Shown piece by piece: positions 11,998 through 22,610 of a stretch of 64,000 nucleotides of DNA. The stretch is from the NCBI RefSeq assembly GCF_963082655.1, contig NC_081554.1, forward strand, positions 66,139,018-66,203,017, in the 5' to 3' direction. The notes under the pieces were generated by a model, which had not been told where the DNA came from, searched no databases, and saw only the letters and a list, made by a program, of their open reading frames with translations. Both the position numbers and the translations under genes were made by a program. Positions within the stretch are counted from its first letter, which is position 1; the number at the start of each line of letters is the position of its first letter. The stretch is from Stomoxys calcitrans. Its lineage: Eukaryota; Arthropoda; Insecta; Diptera; Muscidae.

Positions 11998-13990
11998 TTT
12001 TGCATTTGGCAAAATCTGGTGAAAAATGCATACCTTATGCCTCATTGCATTGAAATATGTTCCGATTTGTACCAAATACTAATAAGAACAAGTCATTAAT
12101 CAATAGTGTATAACAAAATATTGGCCTTTTTAATAGCTATATCTAAAAACAAACCCATCTGAACCATATACGACACGGATTCGAAAAGCCTAACATAAGT
12201 CACAGTGTCAAATTTGAGTGAAATCGGATTACAAATGCGCCTTTTATGGGACCAAGATTTTAAATCGAGATATCGGTCTATATGACAGCTATATCCAAAT
12301 CTGGACCGATTTGGGCCAAGTTTCAGAAAAATGTCAAAGAGTCTAGCACAACTCACTGTCCCAAATTTTGATGAAATCGGACAACAAATGCGTCTTTTAT
12401 GGCCCGAAAACCTTAAATCGTGAGATCGGTCTATATGGCAGCTATATCCAAATCTGGCCCGATCTGGGCCAAATTGAAGAAGAATGCCAAAAGGCCTAAC
12501 ACAACTCACTGTCCCAAATTTCAGCAAAATCGGATAATAAATGTGGCTTTTATGGGCCTAAGACTCTAAATCGGCGGTTCGTTCTATATGGCAGCTATAT
12601 ACAAATCTGGACCGATTTGGACCAAATTGGTGAAGGATGTCGAAGGGCCTAACACAACTCACTGTCCCACACTACGGTGATATCGGGTAATAAATGCACC
12701 TTTTATGGGCCTAAGACCTTAAATCGAGAGATCGATCTATATGGCAGCTATATCCAAATCTCCACTGATCGGTTCTATATTGCAAAAGTATGTTGAGGGG
12801 CTTATCTTAACTCAAATAATAACTCGAGCAATAAATGTGCTTTTATGCGCCCAAGACCTTAAATCAAGAGATCGGTTTATATGGCAGCTATATCCAAATC
12901 TGAACCGATCTGGGCCAAATTAAGGATCTCGAAGGGCCCAACACAACTCACTGTCCCAAATTTCAGCAACACCGGATAATAAATGTGGCTTTTATGGGCC
13001 TAAGACCCTAAATCGGCGGTTCGTTCTATATGGCAGCTATATGCAAATCTGGACCGATCTGGGCCAAATGGAAGAAAGATGCCGAAGGGCTTAACTGTCC
13101 CCAAGTCGGACAACAAATGCGCCTTTTATGGGCCCAAGACCTTAAAAAGAGAGATCGGTCTATATGGCAGCTATATGCAAAACTGGACCGATCTTGGCCA
13201 AATTAAGATTAATTAAAGAAAAATCGGATAATACATGTGGCTTTTATGGGCCTAAGACTCTAAGACGGCGGATCGGTCTATATGGCAGCCATATACAAGT
13301 TTGGACCGATCTGGGCGAAATTAAAGAAGTATGTCGAAGGGCCTAACGCAACTCACTGTCTCAAATTTCAGCAAAATCGGATAATAAATGTGCCTTTTAT
13401 GGGCCTAAGACCCTAAATTGGCGGATTGGTCTATATGGCAGCTATATCCAAATTTAGACCGATCTGAGCCAAATTGCAGAAATATGTCGAGAGGTCTAAC
13501 GCAACTTAATGTCCCAATTTTTGGCTAAGTCGGCTAATAAATGTGGCTTTTATGGGCCTAAGACCCGTAATCAGCGGATTTTTCTAAATGGCAGCTTATG
13601 TAAATCTGGACCGATCTGGGCCAAATTGAAGAAGGATGACGAGGGGTCTAACGCAACTCAATGTCATAAATTTCAACCAAATCGGATAATTAATGTGCCT
13701 TTTATGGGCCTAATACCCTAAATCGGCGGGTCAATCAAGATATAGTCCGATAGCCCATCTTCGAACTTAACCTGCTTATGACAAAACAAAGAATCTGTGC
13801 AAAGTTTTAGCTCAATACCACTATTTTTAAAGGCTGTAGCGTGATTTCAGCAGGCAGATGGGCGGACATGGCTATTGCGCTGATCAAGAATATATATACT
13901 TTATAGGTTCGGAAGTTGATATTTCGATGTGTTGCAAACGAAATGACAAAATGAATATACCCCCATCCTTCGGTGGTGGGTATAATTATG
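11998..13990 (+). repeat. Helitron-like element with tandem units (B type), inside a minisatellite
   Basis: About twelve units of some 150 bp with ATGGCAGCTATATCCAAATC, CTAACACAACTCACTGTCCC and TTTTATGGGCCTAAGACC, ending in GAATATATATACTTTATAGG and CATCCTTCGGTGGTGGGTAT at about 13983. The left end lacks the TTCGGCC hairpin, so the 5' end is probably truncated. Confidence 0.75.
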
Positions 13991-14300
13991 TAATAAAATT
14001 TCCTATAGCAATGAAACTTTGAGGAAAATTTCCAGAGAAATGAAATTTTTTGTAGAAATGAAATTTCTGTAAGTAAAATTTTATATCCATAGGAAATTTT
14101 GTCAAAACTTCCAAAAGAGAAGAATTTTACAAAATGTCTTATGGAACAAAGAACCGAATAATACCCAAAATTTGACATTTAAAAGCCACTTTGGCCAAAT
14201 TTTGTCAAAATTTCCAAAAGATAAGAATTTTACAAAATGTCTAATGGAACAAAGAACCGCATGATACCCAAAATTTGGCATTCAATAGCCACTTTGGCCA
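13991..14300. repeat. Minisatellite remnant and 103 bp tandem duplication
   Basis: Continuation of the 30-35 bp AT-rich repeat, then two copies of a 103 bp segment at 14094-14196 and 14197-14300 that share CCAAAAGA-AAGAATTTTACA and end GCCACTTTGGCC. Beyond, 14301-14566 is unique intron sequence with no gene seen. Confidence 0.65.
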
Positions 14301-14566
14301 AAGCAATTGCCTGTTACGCATGCTACCTTCAAACAAAGTAAGCTAGAAACATACGCACATATGTATACAATAGAGTGGTTGATGGCCGAACATGTTAGTA
14401 ATGTGTGCTTGGGGATGTGTTTTTCAATTGGTCGTCGGACAGCGTGTGTTGTTTGCAAATGAGCAATACTCAGGTGAGTGTCATATGAAGCCAAAGCAAG
14501 CAGAGGAATGAGACATCAAGTGTTTTTGAGCGGCCTAGTTATACTCTATTGTTTTTTGCCACTTGC

Positions 14567-15735
14567 TTTTTATACCCACCACCATAGGATAGTTTTATAG
14601 AAACCTAGTCATTCCGTTTGTAACACCTCGAAATAATGATCTGCAACCCCATAAATTCTGTATCGTCTCGACATTCTGATTCGGTCTACACCTGTCCATC
14701 CGTCCGTCCGTCTGCCGAAATCACGATAGTGGTCGAACGCGTAAAGCTAACCGCTAGAAATTTTGTATAGATACTTTATATTGATGGGCAGCATCGGTTC
14801 AAAAGGGCCATATCGGTTCAGGTTTGGATATAGCTCCCATATAAACCGATCTCCCGATTTGAATTCTTGAGCGCATGGAAGCCTCAATTTTTGTCAGATT
14901 TGGCTGAAATTTTGCAGATAGCGTTCTATGCAATGACTCCCAATAACTGTGCTAAGTACGGTCGAAATCGGTTTGTAACCTGATATAGCATATAAACCGA
15001 TCTCCAGATTTGACTTCTTGAGCCCCTGGAAGCCACAAATTTCATACGATGTGACTAAAATTTTGCATGTAGTGTTTTGTTAGGACCTTCAACAACTGTG
15101 CCAAGTACGGTTCAAATCGGTCAATAACCTGATATAGCTCCCGTATAAACTGATCTCCAGATTTGACTTCTTGCGCCCCTGGAAGCCACAAATTTAGAAC
15201 GATTTGACTGAAATTTGGCATGTGGTGTTCTGTTATGACATCCAACAACTGTGTCGAATACGGTCTAAATCGGTTACCTGGTATAGCTCCCATATAAACC
15301 GATCTCCCGATTTTACTTCTTGAGCCCTTACAACTCGCAATTTTTGTCCAATTTAGCTACCATTTTGCACATAGTACGGTTCAAATCGGTCTATAACCAG
15401 ATATAGCTCTCACATAAACCTATCTGCCGATTTGACTTCTCGAGCCCTTAGCAGCCGAAAATTTTATCCGATTGACATAGTGTTCTGTTATGTCTTCCAA
15501 CCAATGTGCCAAGTACGGTCCAAATCAGTCTATAACCTGATATAGCTTCCATATAAACCAGTCTCTCGATTATCCTTATTCGGCTCCTGGGAGCTTTAAT
15601 TTTAGCTGGTTTGATAGAGTTTGGTATGTAGAATAAAATTATGCCCTTCAATTAAATTTAGTTGGAATACATTTTTAGCAGAATCCATGGTGGTGGGTTC
15701 CCAAGATTCGCCCCGGCCGAACTTAGCACGCATTT
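14567..15735 (-). repeat. Helitron-like element with tandem units (C type)
   Basis: Begins TTTTTATACCCACCACCATA, CATTCCGTTTGTAACACCTCG, CATCCGTCCGTCCGTCTGCC; has about five units with GATATAGCTCCCATATAAACC; ends ATCCATGGTGGTGGGTTCCC and CCCGGCCGAACTTAGCACGC. Confidence 0.78.
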
Positions 15736-15814
15736 ACTTGTTTATTTTTGGATGAGAATTGCTTATATCGGTGGCGTACGTGCTGTCTGTCTCCGTCAAT
15801 TCAAAAGTGCCAGA

Positions 15815-17143
15815 CTTTTTTCCTTCACCATAGGATGGGGTATCTTAATACTGATTTAGTCTTTCCGTTTGTAACATCTCGAAATAATCGTCTAAGATCC
15901 CTTAAAGTGTATATATATTCTTGATCGCCATGACATCTTAGTCGATTTAGGTATGTCCGTCCGCCGGTCTAACCGTCCGTCCATCTGCGCGTCCGTCCGT
16001 CTGCGCGTCCGTCCGTCTGCGCGTCCGTCCGTCTGCGCGTCCGTCCGTCTGCGCATCCGTCCGTCTACGCGTCTGTCCATCTGCGCGTCCGTCCATCTAC
16101 GCGTCCGTCCGTCTGCGCTTCCGTCCGTCTGCGCGTCCGTCCGTCTGCGCGTCCGTCCGTCTGCGCGTCCGTCCGTCTGCGCGTCCGTCTGCGCGTCTGT
16201 CCGTCTGCGCGTCCGTAAGTCTGCGCGTCCGTCCGTCCGTCTGTGCGTCCGTCCGTCTGCGCATTCGTCCGTCTGCGCGTCCGTCCGTCTGCGTGTCCGT
16301 CCGACTGCCGACTTCTTTAGCTTTTAGAGCGCCCAATTCTTATCCGATTTGCCTGTAATTTTGCACACGGTGTTTTGGGTTCACTTTCAACCACTGTGCT
16401 AAGTATGGTTTAAATCGGTTAATAACCTGTTATAGCTGCCCTATAAACTAATCTGGGGTCTTGACTTCTTGAGTCACTAGAGGGCGCAATTCTTATCCGA
16501 TTGGAATGAAATTTTGCACGACGTGTTTTGTTATGATATCCAATAACTGTGCCAAGGATGGTTTAAATCGGTTAATAACCTGTTATAACTGCCCTATAAA
16601 CTGATCTGGGGTCTTGACTTCTTGAGTCACTAGAGGGCGCAATTCTTATCCGATTTGGCTGAAATTTTGCATGGCGTGACTTCCAATTACTGTGGCAAAT
16701 ATGGTTCAAATCGGTCCATAACCTGATATAGCTGTCATATAAACCGATCTGGGATCTTGACTTCTTCAGCCTCAAGAGGGCGCAGTAATTTTCCGATTTG
16801 GATGAAATTGGATGTACAACGGCTTCTCCCATGACCTTCAACATACGTGTCAAATATGGTCTGAATCGTTTATAGCCTGATACACCTCCCCTATGAACCA
16901 ATCTCCCTATTTTACTTCTCGAGTCCCTAAAAAGCGCAAATTCCTATTCGATTTGGCTGAAATTTTACACAATGACTTCTTCTATGGTCCGAATCGGACT
17001 ATAACTTGATATAGCTCCTATAGCATAGCAATTATCTCCTTAGTTTGCCTAAAAAGAGATATTGAGAAAAGAACTCGACAAATGCGATCCATGGTGGTGG
17101 GTTCCCAAGATTTGAACCGGCCGTACTTAGCACGCTTTACTTG
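15815..17143 (-). repeat. Helitron-like element (A type) with expanded GTCY tract, 18 bp from an exon
   Basis: Begins TTCACCATAGGATGGGGTAT, followed by a TATATATATTCTTGATCGCC stretch, a greatly expanded GTCC/GTCT region (15953-16315), then about four units of some 155 bp. It ends CATGGTGGTGGGTTCCCAAG and the CTTAGCACGCTTTACTTG end at 17143, only 18 bp from the splice donor of coding exon 4. Confidence 0.78.
15953..16315. repeat. 16 bp minisatellite (GTCCGTCCGTCTGCGC)n
   Basis: More than twenty tandem copies of GTCCGTCCGTCTGCGC with small variants, located exactly where other copies of the same element family have only a few GTCC/GTCT tetramers. It has open frames on both strands (Arg/Ser/Val-rich one way, Asp/Gly/Arg-rich the other); these come from the repeat and are not genes. 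Confidence 0.92.
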
Positions 17144-17162
17144 TTCTTTTCTAATCTCTTAC

Positions 17163-17836
17163 CTTTTTTGGTGGCTCTGTTGATTTCTCCTCCGAATCAT
17201 CATATTCATCTGAATCATCCATTTTTAGGGCATTCTTGGCAAGTGATGAAGGATTTAAAACTCCTGTGGGTGATGAGGATTTAGAATCACCTGTCAACTG
17301 TATGGGTTGTTGTTGCTGTTGTGGTAAAGAAGGCACCGGCAATTGGGCAGATTGTTGTTGTTGTTGTTGCATCATTACACTCGGCACTTGTTGTGGCTGT
17401 TGTTGAACGGATCCATCAGGTTGCATTGCATATGAGGGTCCCTGGGGCAGTGTGAATTGTTGTTGTTGTTGCTGGGACATTGTTAAGCTCTGTTGTTGTT
17501 GTTGCTGCTGCTGTTGTTTCTGTTGATTTAAAATAGCCTGTTGCTGCCAATTGGAATTAATGGGTGCTGGAGGAGGGGGTGGTGGCGGGGGCAAAAGAAT
17601 ATGTTGTTGGGCATACACAGAATTTTGTTGATCTGCATGGGGGATATAGAGACCACTTTGTTCCAGAGTTGAAGCTACATTATTGCCAACGCCACCATTG
17701 ATATCTGCTGATGAGCCAGCTGGAGTATAGATGACATTGCTACCAGGCTGGCGATTATTAACAAAGGCTGTAAAACCATCACCGACAACATTGACACCTT
17801 GTGGCAGGGCATTCATGTTTTGCAAATCTGGATTTC
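17163..17836 (-). CDS. LRP11/MANSC-like membrane protein, coding exon 4 (Gln/Pro-rich stalk)
   Basis: Residues 352-576. Acceptor CTACCATTACAG at 17838-17837; G from exon 3 plus GA gives G352 and the frame stays open to the donor AAAAAG/GTAAGA (GT at 17162-17161), phase 0. The product is low complexity: a run of eight prolines, several glutamine runs of 4-9 residues, and an acidic end (DDSDEYDDSEE). No domain is visible; it extends the stalk between the LDLa repeat and the membrane. Glutamine is coded by mixed CAA/CAG in an open frame flanked by canonical splice sites with matching phase, which supports a true exon over a microsatellite artefact. The preceding intron is about 11.5 kb and full of repeat elements. 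A Helitron-like element ends 18 bases past the donor. Confidence 0.85.
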
Positions 17837-17889
17837 CTGTAATGGTAGAGAAAGGGTTTAAACCGTTTGTAAGATTGCGTGATATCAAC

Positions 17890-18730
17890 AGAAAGAAACA
17901 TAAACACCGACATAGTTAAATCCTAGGCCCTCTCTCTGTCCACCACTATAGGCCTGTCTGACTATCTGGTGTGGCAAGAAATATTCATTAGTAGTGAAGT
18001 TAGTATACCTTCCCTTCCTATGATGATTGGCATAAAAATTGGCTCTGTTGTCTGTCTGTTTTGTATTCTAATGTGCTGTTCTAACTTTCATTTTGTCTAT
18101 CGTTCATGTGTGCCTTTTGTCTAAGTTTGCCCTTTAGTCTTTTTGAAAAATCTTAGCATGGGGTGTTTTTCTTAATGTAGTAATTTTCTTTGTACATTCT
18201 ATTTGAAGACTTTTTTTCACTAATTACTTTTTCTCGTTTCTTTTGGAGTTTTTCCTCCTTAATTGGTGTTTGGTGAATTTCTTCTCGCCTTCTTTAATGT
18301 TGAATTTTCCACTCTGTTGAGCTTAAAACAAGTTCAGCCTAAGCGGTATTTTTATCAGAAGTTCATAATCAACGCCATCACCATCACCGTCGTCATCATC
18401 ATTAGCAAGTGACACCATTGCATGACATTTGAATATGTTGCTCCGCAAAGCAGTTGAATAAAAGCGAATTGTTCCCTTTAAATGGTATAACGGAGTAGCA
18501 CATAACCCTGATCTGGTAAAAATAAATGTGGGTCATTAAAGTATTGTATAGCAGTTTAAGGGTTTATGTAAACAAGTGAAACAAGCTAACACAATTATTT
18601 AAAGTAGGTGGAACGAACAAAACTTCTATAAAAAAAATTATAACAGATTTCTTAAAAATCATCCAACCCTATTCCTATAATGGGTCTTTGATGAACCTTG
18701 ACGTCATCAAAATGTGAGTGTCATATTCGA
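17890..18730. other. Unique intron sequence
   Basis: Non-repetitive T-rich DNA just upstream of exon 4 on the minus strand. I see no open frame of note and no conserved motif apart from CATCACCATCACC-type repeats near 18375. Confidence 0.5.
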
Positions 18731-18815
18731 TGGCCACCGTAGAGCAGGGGTTAACATGTCCGCCTATGATGCTGAACGCCTGGGTTCGAATCCTGGCGAG
18801 AACATTAGAAAAAAA
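18731..18815 (+). repeat. SINE, left part, split by a Helitron-like element
   Basis: tRNA-like head: GGCCACCGTAGAGCAGGGG (A-box region), GCCTATGATGCTGAACGCC, GGGTTCGAATCCTGGCGAG (box B), then AGAAAAAAA where the Helitron-like element is inserted. The rest of the SINE continues at 20131. Confidence 0.85.
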
Positions 18816-20131
18816 CAAGTAAAAGCGTGCTAAGTTCGGCCGGCCGAATCTTACATACCCTCCACCATGGATCGCATTTGTCGAGTTCTTTCCCCGGCAT
18901 CTCTTCTTAGGCAAAAAAGGATATAAGAAAAGATTTGCTCTGTTATTAGAGCGATATCAAGATATGGTCCGGTTTGGACCAGTATTAAATTATATGTTGG
19001 AGACCTGTGTAAAATGTCAGCCAATTCGAATTGCGCCCATTGGGGGCTCAAGAAGTAAAATAGAGAGAACGATTTATATGGGAGCTGTATCGGGCTATAG
19101 ACCGATTCAGACCATAATAAACACGTTTGTTGATGGTCATGAGAGGATCCGTCGTACAAAATTTCGGGCATATCGGATAATAATTGCGACCTCTAGAGGC
19201 TCAAGAAGTCAAGATCCCAGATCGGTTTTTATGGCAGCTATATAAGATTATGAAACGATTTGAACCTTATTTGACACAGTAGTTGAAAGTACGAATAAAA
19301 TACGTCATGCAAAATTTCAGCCAAATCGGATAAGAATTGGGCCCTCTAGAAGCTCAAGAAGTCAAATCCCCAGATCTGTTTATATCACAGCTATATCAGG
19401 TTATGAACCGATTTGAACCATACTTAGGACAGTTGTTGGATATCATAAAGAAATACCCCGTTCAAAATTCATTCCAATCGGATAAGAATTGCGCACTCTA
19501 GAGGCTCAAGATGTCAATACCCAAGATCGGTTTATATGACAGCTATATCAGGTTATGAACAGATTTGAACCATACTTGGCACAGTTGTTGGATATCATAA
19601 CAAAACACGTTGTGCAAAATTTCATTCCAATCGGATAAGAATTGCGCACTTTAGAGGCTCAAGAAGTCAAGACCCAAGATCGGTTTATATGGCAGCTATA
19701 TCAGGTTATGGAGCGATGTAAATCATACTTGGCACAGTTGTTGGATATCATAACAAAACACGTTGTGCAAAATTTCATCCCAATCGGATAAGAATTGCGC
19801 ACTTTAGAGGCTCAAGAAGTCAAGACCCAAGATCGGTTTATATGGCAGCTATATCAAAACATGGACCGATATGGCACATTTACAATACCAACCGAACTCC
19901 ACTAATAAGAATAAGAAAATTTGTGCAAAATTTCAAGCGGCTAGCTTTACTGCTTCGGAAGTTAGCGTGCCTTCGACAGACAGACGGACGGACGGTCATT
20001 GCTAGATCGACATAAAATGTCTCAGCGATCAAGAATATATATACTTTATGGGGTCTCAGACTAATATTTCGAGTAGTTACAAACAGAATGACGAAATTAG
20101 TATACCCCCCATCCTATGGTGAAGGGTATAA
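18816..20131 (+). repeat. Helitron-like element with tandem units (A type), reference copy
   Basis: Best-bounded copy because the interrupted SINE shows both edges. The 5' end carries AAAAGCGTGCTAAGTTCGGC, then ATACCCTCCACCATGGATCG. About six units near 155 bp follow (CTCTAGAGGCTCAAGAAGTC, CGGTTTATATGGCAGCTATA). Then comes GACAGACAGACGGACGGACG, GAATATATATACTTTATGGG, and the end CCCATCCTATGGTGAAGGG-TATAAAAA. The 5' ACCCTCCACCATGG and the 3' CCTATGGTG(A/G)AGGGT are inverted repeats of one another. There is no coding capacity, so the element would be non-autonomous. Confidence 0.8.
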
Positions 20132-20272
20132 AAATTAACCGGTGATTATCCCCTCCTAATGATGGCGACATTTGTGAGGTACTTTGCCATGTTAAAACTT
20201 CTTCATAAAGAAGTGTCGCACTGCAGCGCGCCGTACGGACTCGGTTATAAAAAAGAGGTCCCTTATCATTGA
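20131..20272 (+). repeat. SINE, right part
   Basis: Continues the SINE begun at 18731: GGTGATTATCCCCTCCTAAT, ACATTTGTGAGGTACTTTGC, GTACGGACTCGGTTATAAAA and CCCTTATCATTGA. It lacks the final part of the family. Confidence 0.85.
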
Positions 20273-20512
20273 TGATGAAGAAAACGTGCAACTTAATGAC
20301 AATACAACAGGCTTATGTCCTGCCATAGGTTGGGCGATGTTGATATTTTAGATATCCGACCCATAGATATACAGGTTAAGTATGAGGGGGCCACTGCGCC
20401 TATGAGACTCAAGGCGATGGGAGAATGTAAACAACTTTACGGACAGTATACTAGCCAGGACGGTAAGGTTATGGTTATTATGGCCTTGGAGTCATTGCCC
20501 GATTAAGGATGA
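20273..20512 (+). mobile_element. LINE fragment (RT/RNase H connection)
   Basis: The plus-strand frame reads ILDIRPIDIQVKYEGATAPM, which matches LDIRPIDIQIKCEAATAAM encoded on the minus strand at 55438-55707. It is a short broken piece of the same retrotransposon family, between the RT and RNase H domains. Confidence 0.7.
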
Positions 20513-21405
20513 TCGAGAGACCGGTTTACATGGGAGCCATATAAGATTATAGACTGATTTGGACCGTATTTCGCGTAGTTATTGAAAGTCGTTAGAGAAC
20601 ACCGCATGCAAAATTTCAGCAAAATCGGAAAAAAATTGCGGTTTGTAACGACTCAAGAAGTCAAATCGGGAGATCGGTTTATATGGGAGCTACATCAGGT
20701 TATTGACCGATTTGGGCCGTACTTTGCACTGTTGTTGGAAGTCAAAACAGAACAATATATGCAAAAATTTCAGCCAAAACGGACAAAAATTTCGGCTTAC
20801 AGGGGCTCAAGAAGTAAAATCGGGAGATCAGTTTATATGGGAGCCATATCAGGTAATAGACCGATTTGGGCCGTACTTTGCACAGTTATTGGAAGTCATA
20901 ACAGAACACTATGTGCAAAATGTTAGTCAAATCGGACAAATATTGCGGCTTCCAGGCGCTCAGGAAGTCAAATCGGGAAATGGGTTTATATGGGAGCTAT
21001 ATCAGGTTATAGACCGATTTTGACTGTACTTGGCTCTGATGTTGGAAGTCAAAAAAAAACTAATACATGTAAAATTTCAGCCAAATCGGACAAAAATTGC
21101 GGCTTACAGGGGCTCAAGAAGACAAATAGGGAGATTGGTGTATATGGGAGCATTATCTAAATCTAAACCGATATGGCCCATTTGCAATATCCAATGACAA
21201 ACATTAATATTAAGTAACTAACAAAATTTCAAGCGGCTAGTTTACACTATCGTGATTTCGACACACAGACGGCGGACGGACATGGGAAGATCGAATCACA
21301 ATGTCGAGACGATTCGGAATATATATACTTTATTATTATTTCGAGGTGTTACAAACGGGATGACTAGGTTAGTATACCCCCATCCTATGGTGGAGGGTAC
21401 TTGGT
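20513..21405 (+). repeat. Helitron-like element with tandem units (C type), 5'-truncated
   Basis: About four units (GGAGATCGGTTTATATGGGA, ATCAGGTTATAGACCGATTT, AACAGAACACTATGTGCAAA), then CACACAGACGGCGGACGGAC, ATATATATACTTTATTATTA and the end CCATCCTATGGTGGAGGGTA. The TTCGGCC end is missing on the left. Confidence 0.75.
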
Positions 21406-21444
21406 ACATAGTTTGCAAAGTGAAGCCATTGATGAACCATAAAA

Positions 21445-22610
21445 TTTACAAAAAACATATAAAAGCGTACTAAATTCGGCCGGCCGAATCTTATATACCC
21501 TAAATCATGGATCGCATTTGTCGAGTTCTTTTCCCGGCATCTCTTCTTAGGCAAAAAAGGATGAAAGAAAAGATTTGCTCTGCTATTAGAGCGATACCAA
21601 GTTATGGTCCGGTTCGGACCACAATTAAATTATATGTTGGAAACCAGTGTAAAATGTCGGCCAATTCGAATAAAAATTGCGCCCTTTGGGGGCTCAAGAA
21701 GTAAAATATAGAGATCGATTTATATGGGAGCTGTATCAGGCTATAGACCGATTCAGACCATAATAAACACGTATGTTGATGGTCATGAGAGGATCCTTCG
21801 TACAAAATTTCAGGTAAATCGAATAATAATTGCGACCTCTAGAGGCGCAAAAATGACGGTTTATATGACAGCTATATCAGGCTATGTACCGATTTGAACC
21901 ATACTTGGCACGGTTGTTGGATATCATAACAAAGTACTTCGTGCAAAATGTCAGCCAAATTGGATAAGAATTGCGCTCTCTAGTGGCTCAAGAAGTCAAG
22001 ATTCAAGATCGGTTTATATGACAGCTATATCAGGTTATTGACCGATTTGAACCAAATTTAGCACAGTTGTTGGAAGTCATAGCGAAACACGTCGTGCAAA
22101 ATTCCATTTCAATCGGATAAGAATTGTGCCCTCTAGACGCTCAAGAAGTCAAGACCCCAGATCGGTTTATATGACAGCTATATCAGGTCATTGACCGATT
22201 TGAACCGTACTTGGCACAGTTGTTGGATATCATGACAAAACACGTCGTGCAAAATTTCATTCCAATCGGATAAGAATTGCGCACTCTAGAGGCTCAAGAA
22301 GTCAAGACCCAAGATCGGTTTATATGGCAGCTATATCAAAACATGGACCGATATGGCCCATTTACAATACCAACCGACCTACACTAATAAGAAGTATTTG
22401 TGCAAAATTTCAAGCGGCGAGCTTTACTCCATAGAAAGTTAGCGTGCTTTCGGCAGACAGACGGACGGACGGACATGGCTAGATTGATATAAAATTCACA
22501 ACGATCAAGAATATATATACTTTATGGGGTCTCAGACGAATATTTCGAGTAGTTACAAACAGAATGACGAAATTAGTATACCCCCATCCTGTGGTGGAGG
22601 GTATAAAAAT
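21445..22610 (+). repeat. Helitron-like element with tandem units (A type)
   Basis: Starts AAAAGCGTACTAAATTCGGC and GCCGAATCTTATATACCC, then about five units, GACAGACGGACGGACGGACA, GAATATATATACTTTATGGG, and ends CCCATCCTGTGGTGGAGGGT-ATAAAAA. Confidence 0.8.

Noticed and set aside
15953..16336. Arg/Ser/Val-rich plus-strand frame and Asp/Gly/Arg-rich minus-strand frame
   Set aside because: Both are translations of a 16 bp minisatellite that lacks stops on both strands.
17731..17919. Plus-strand frame opposite coding exon 4
   Set aside because: The minus-strand exon has matching splice sites and phase; this frame has neither.
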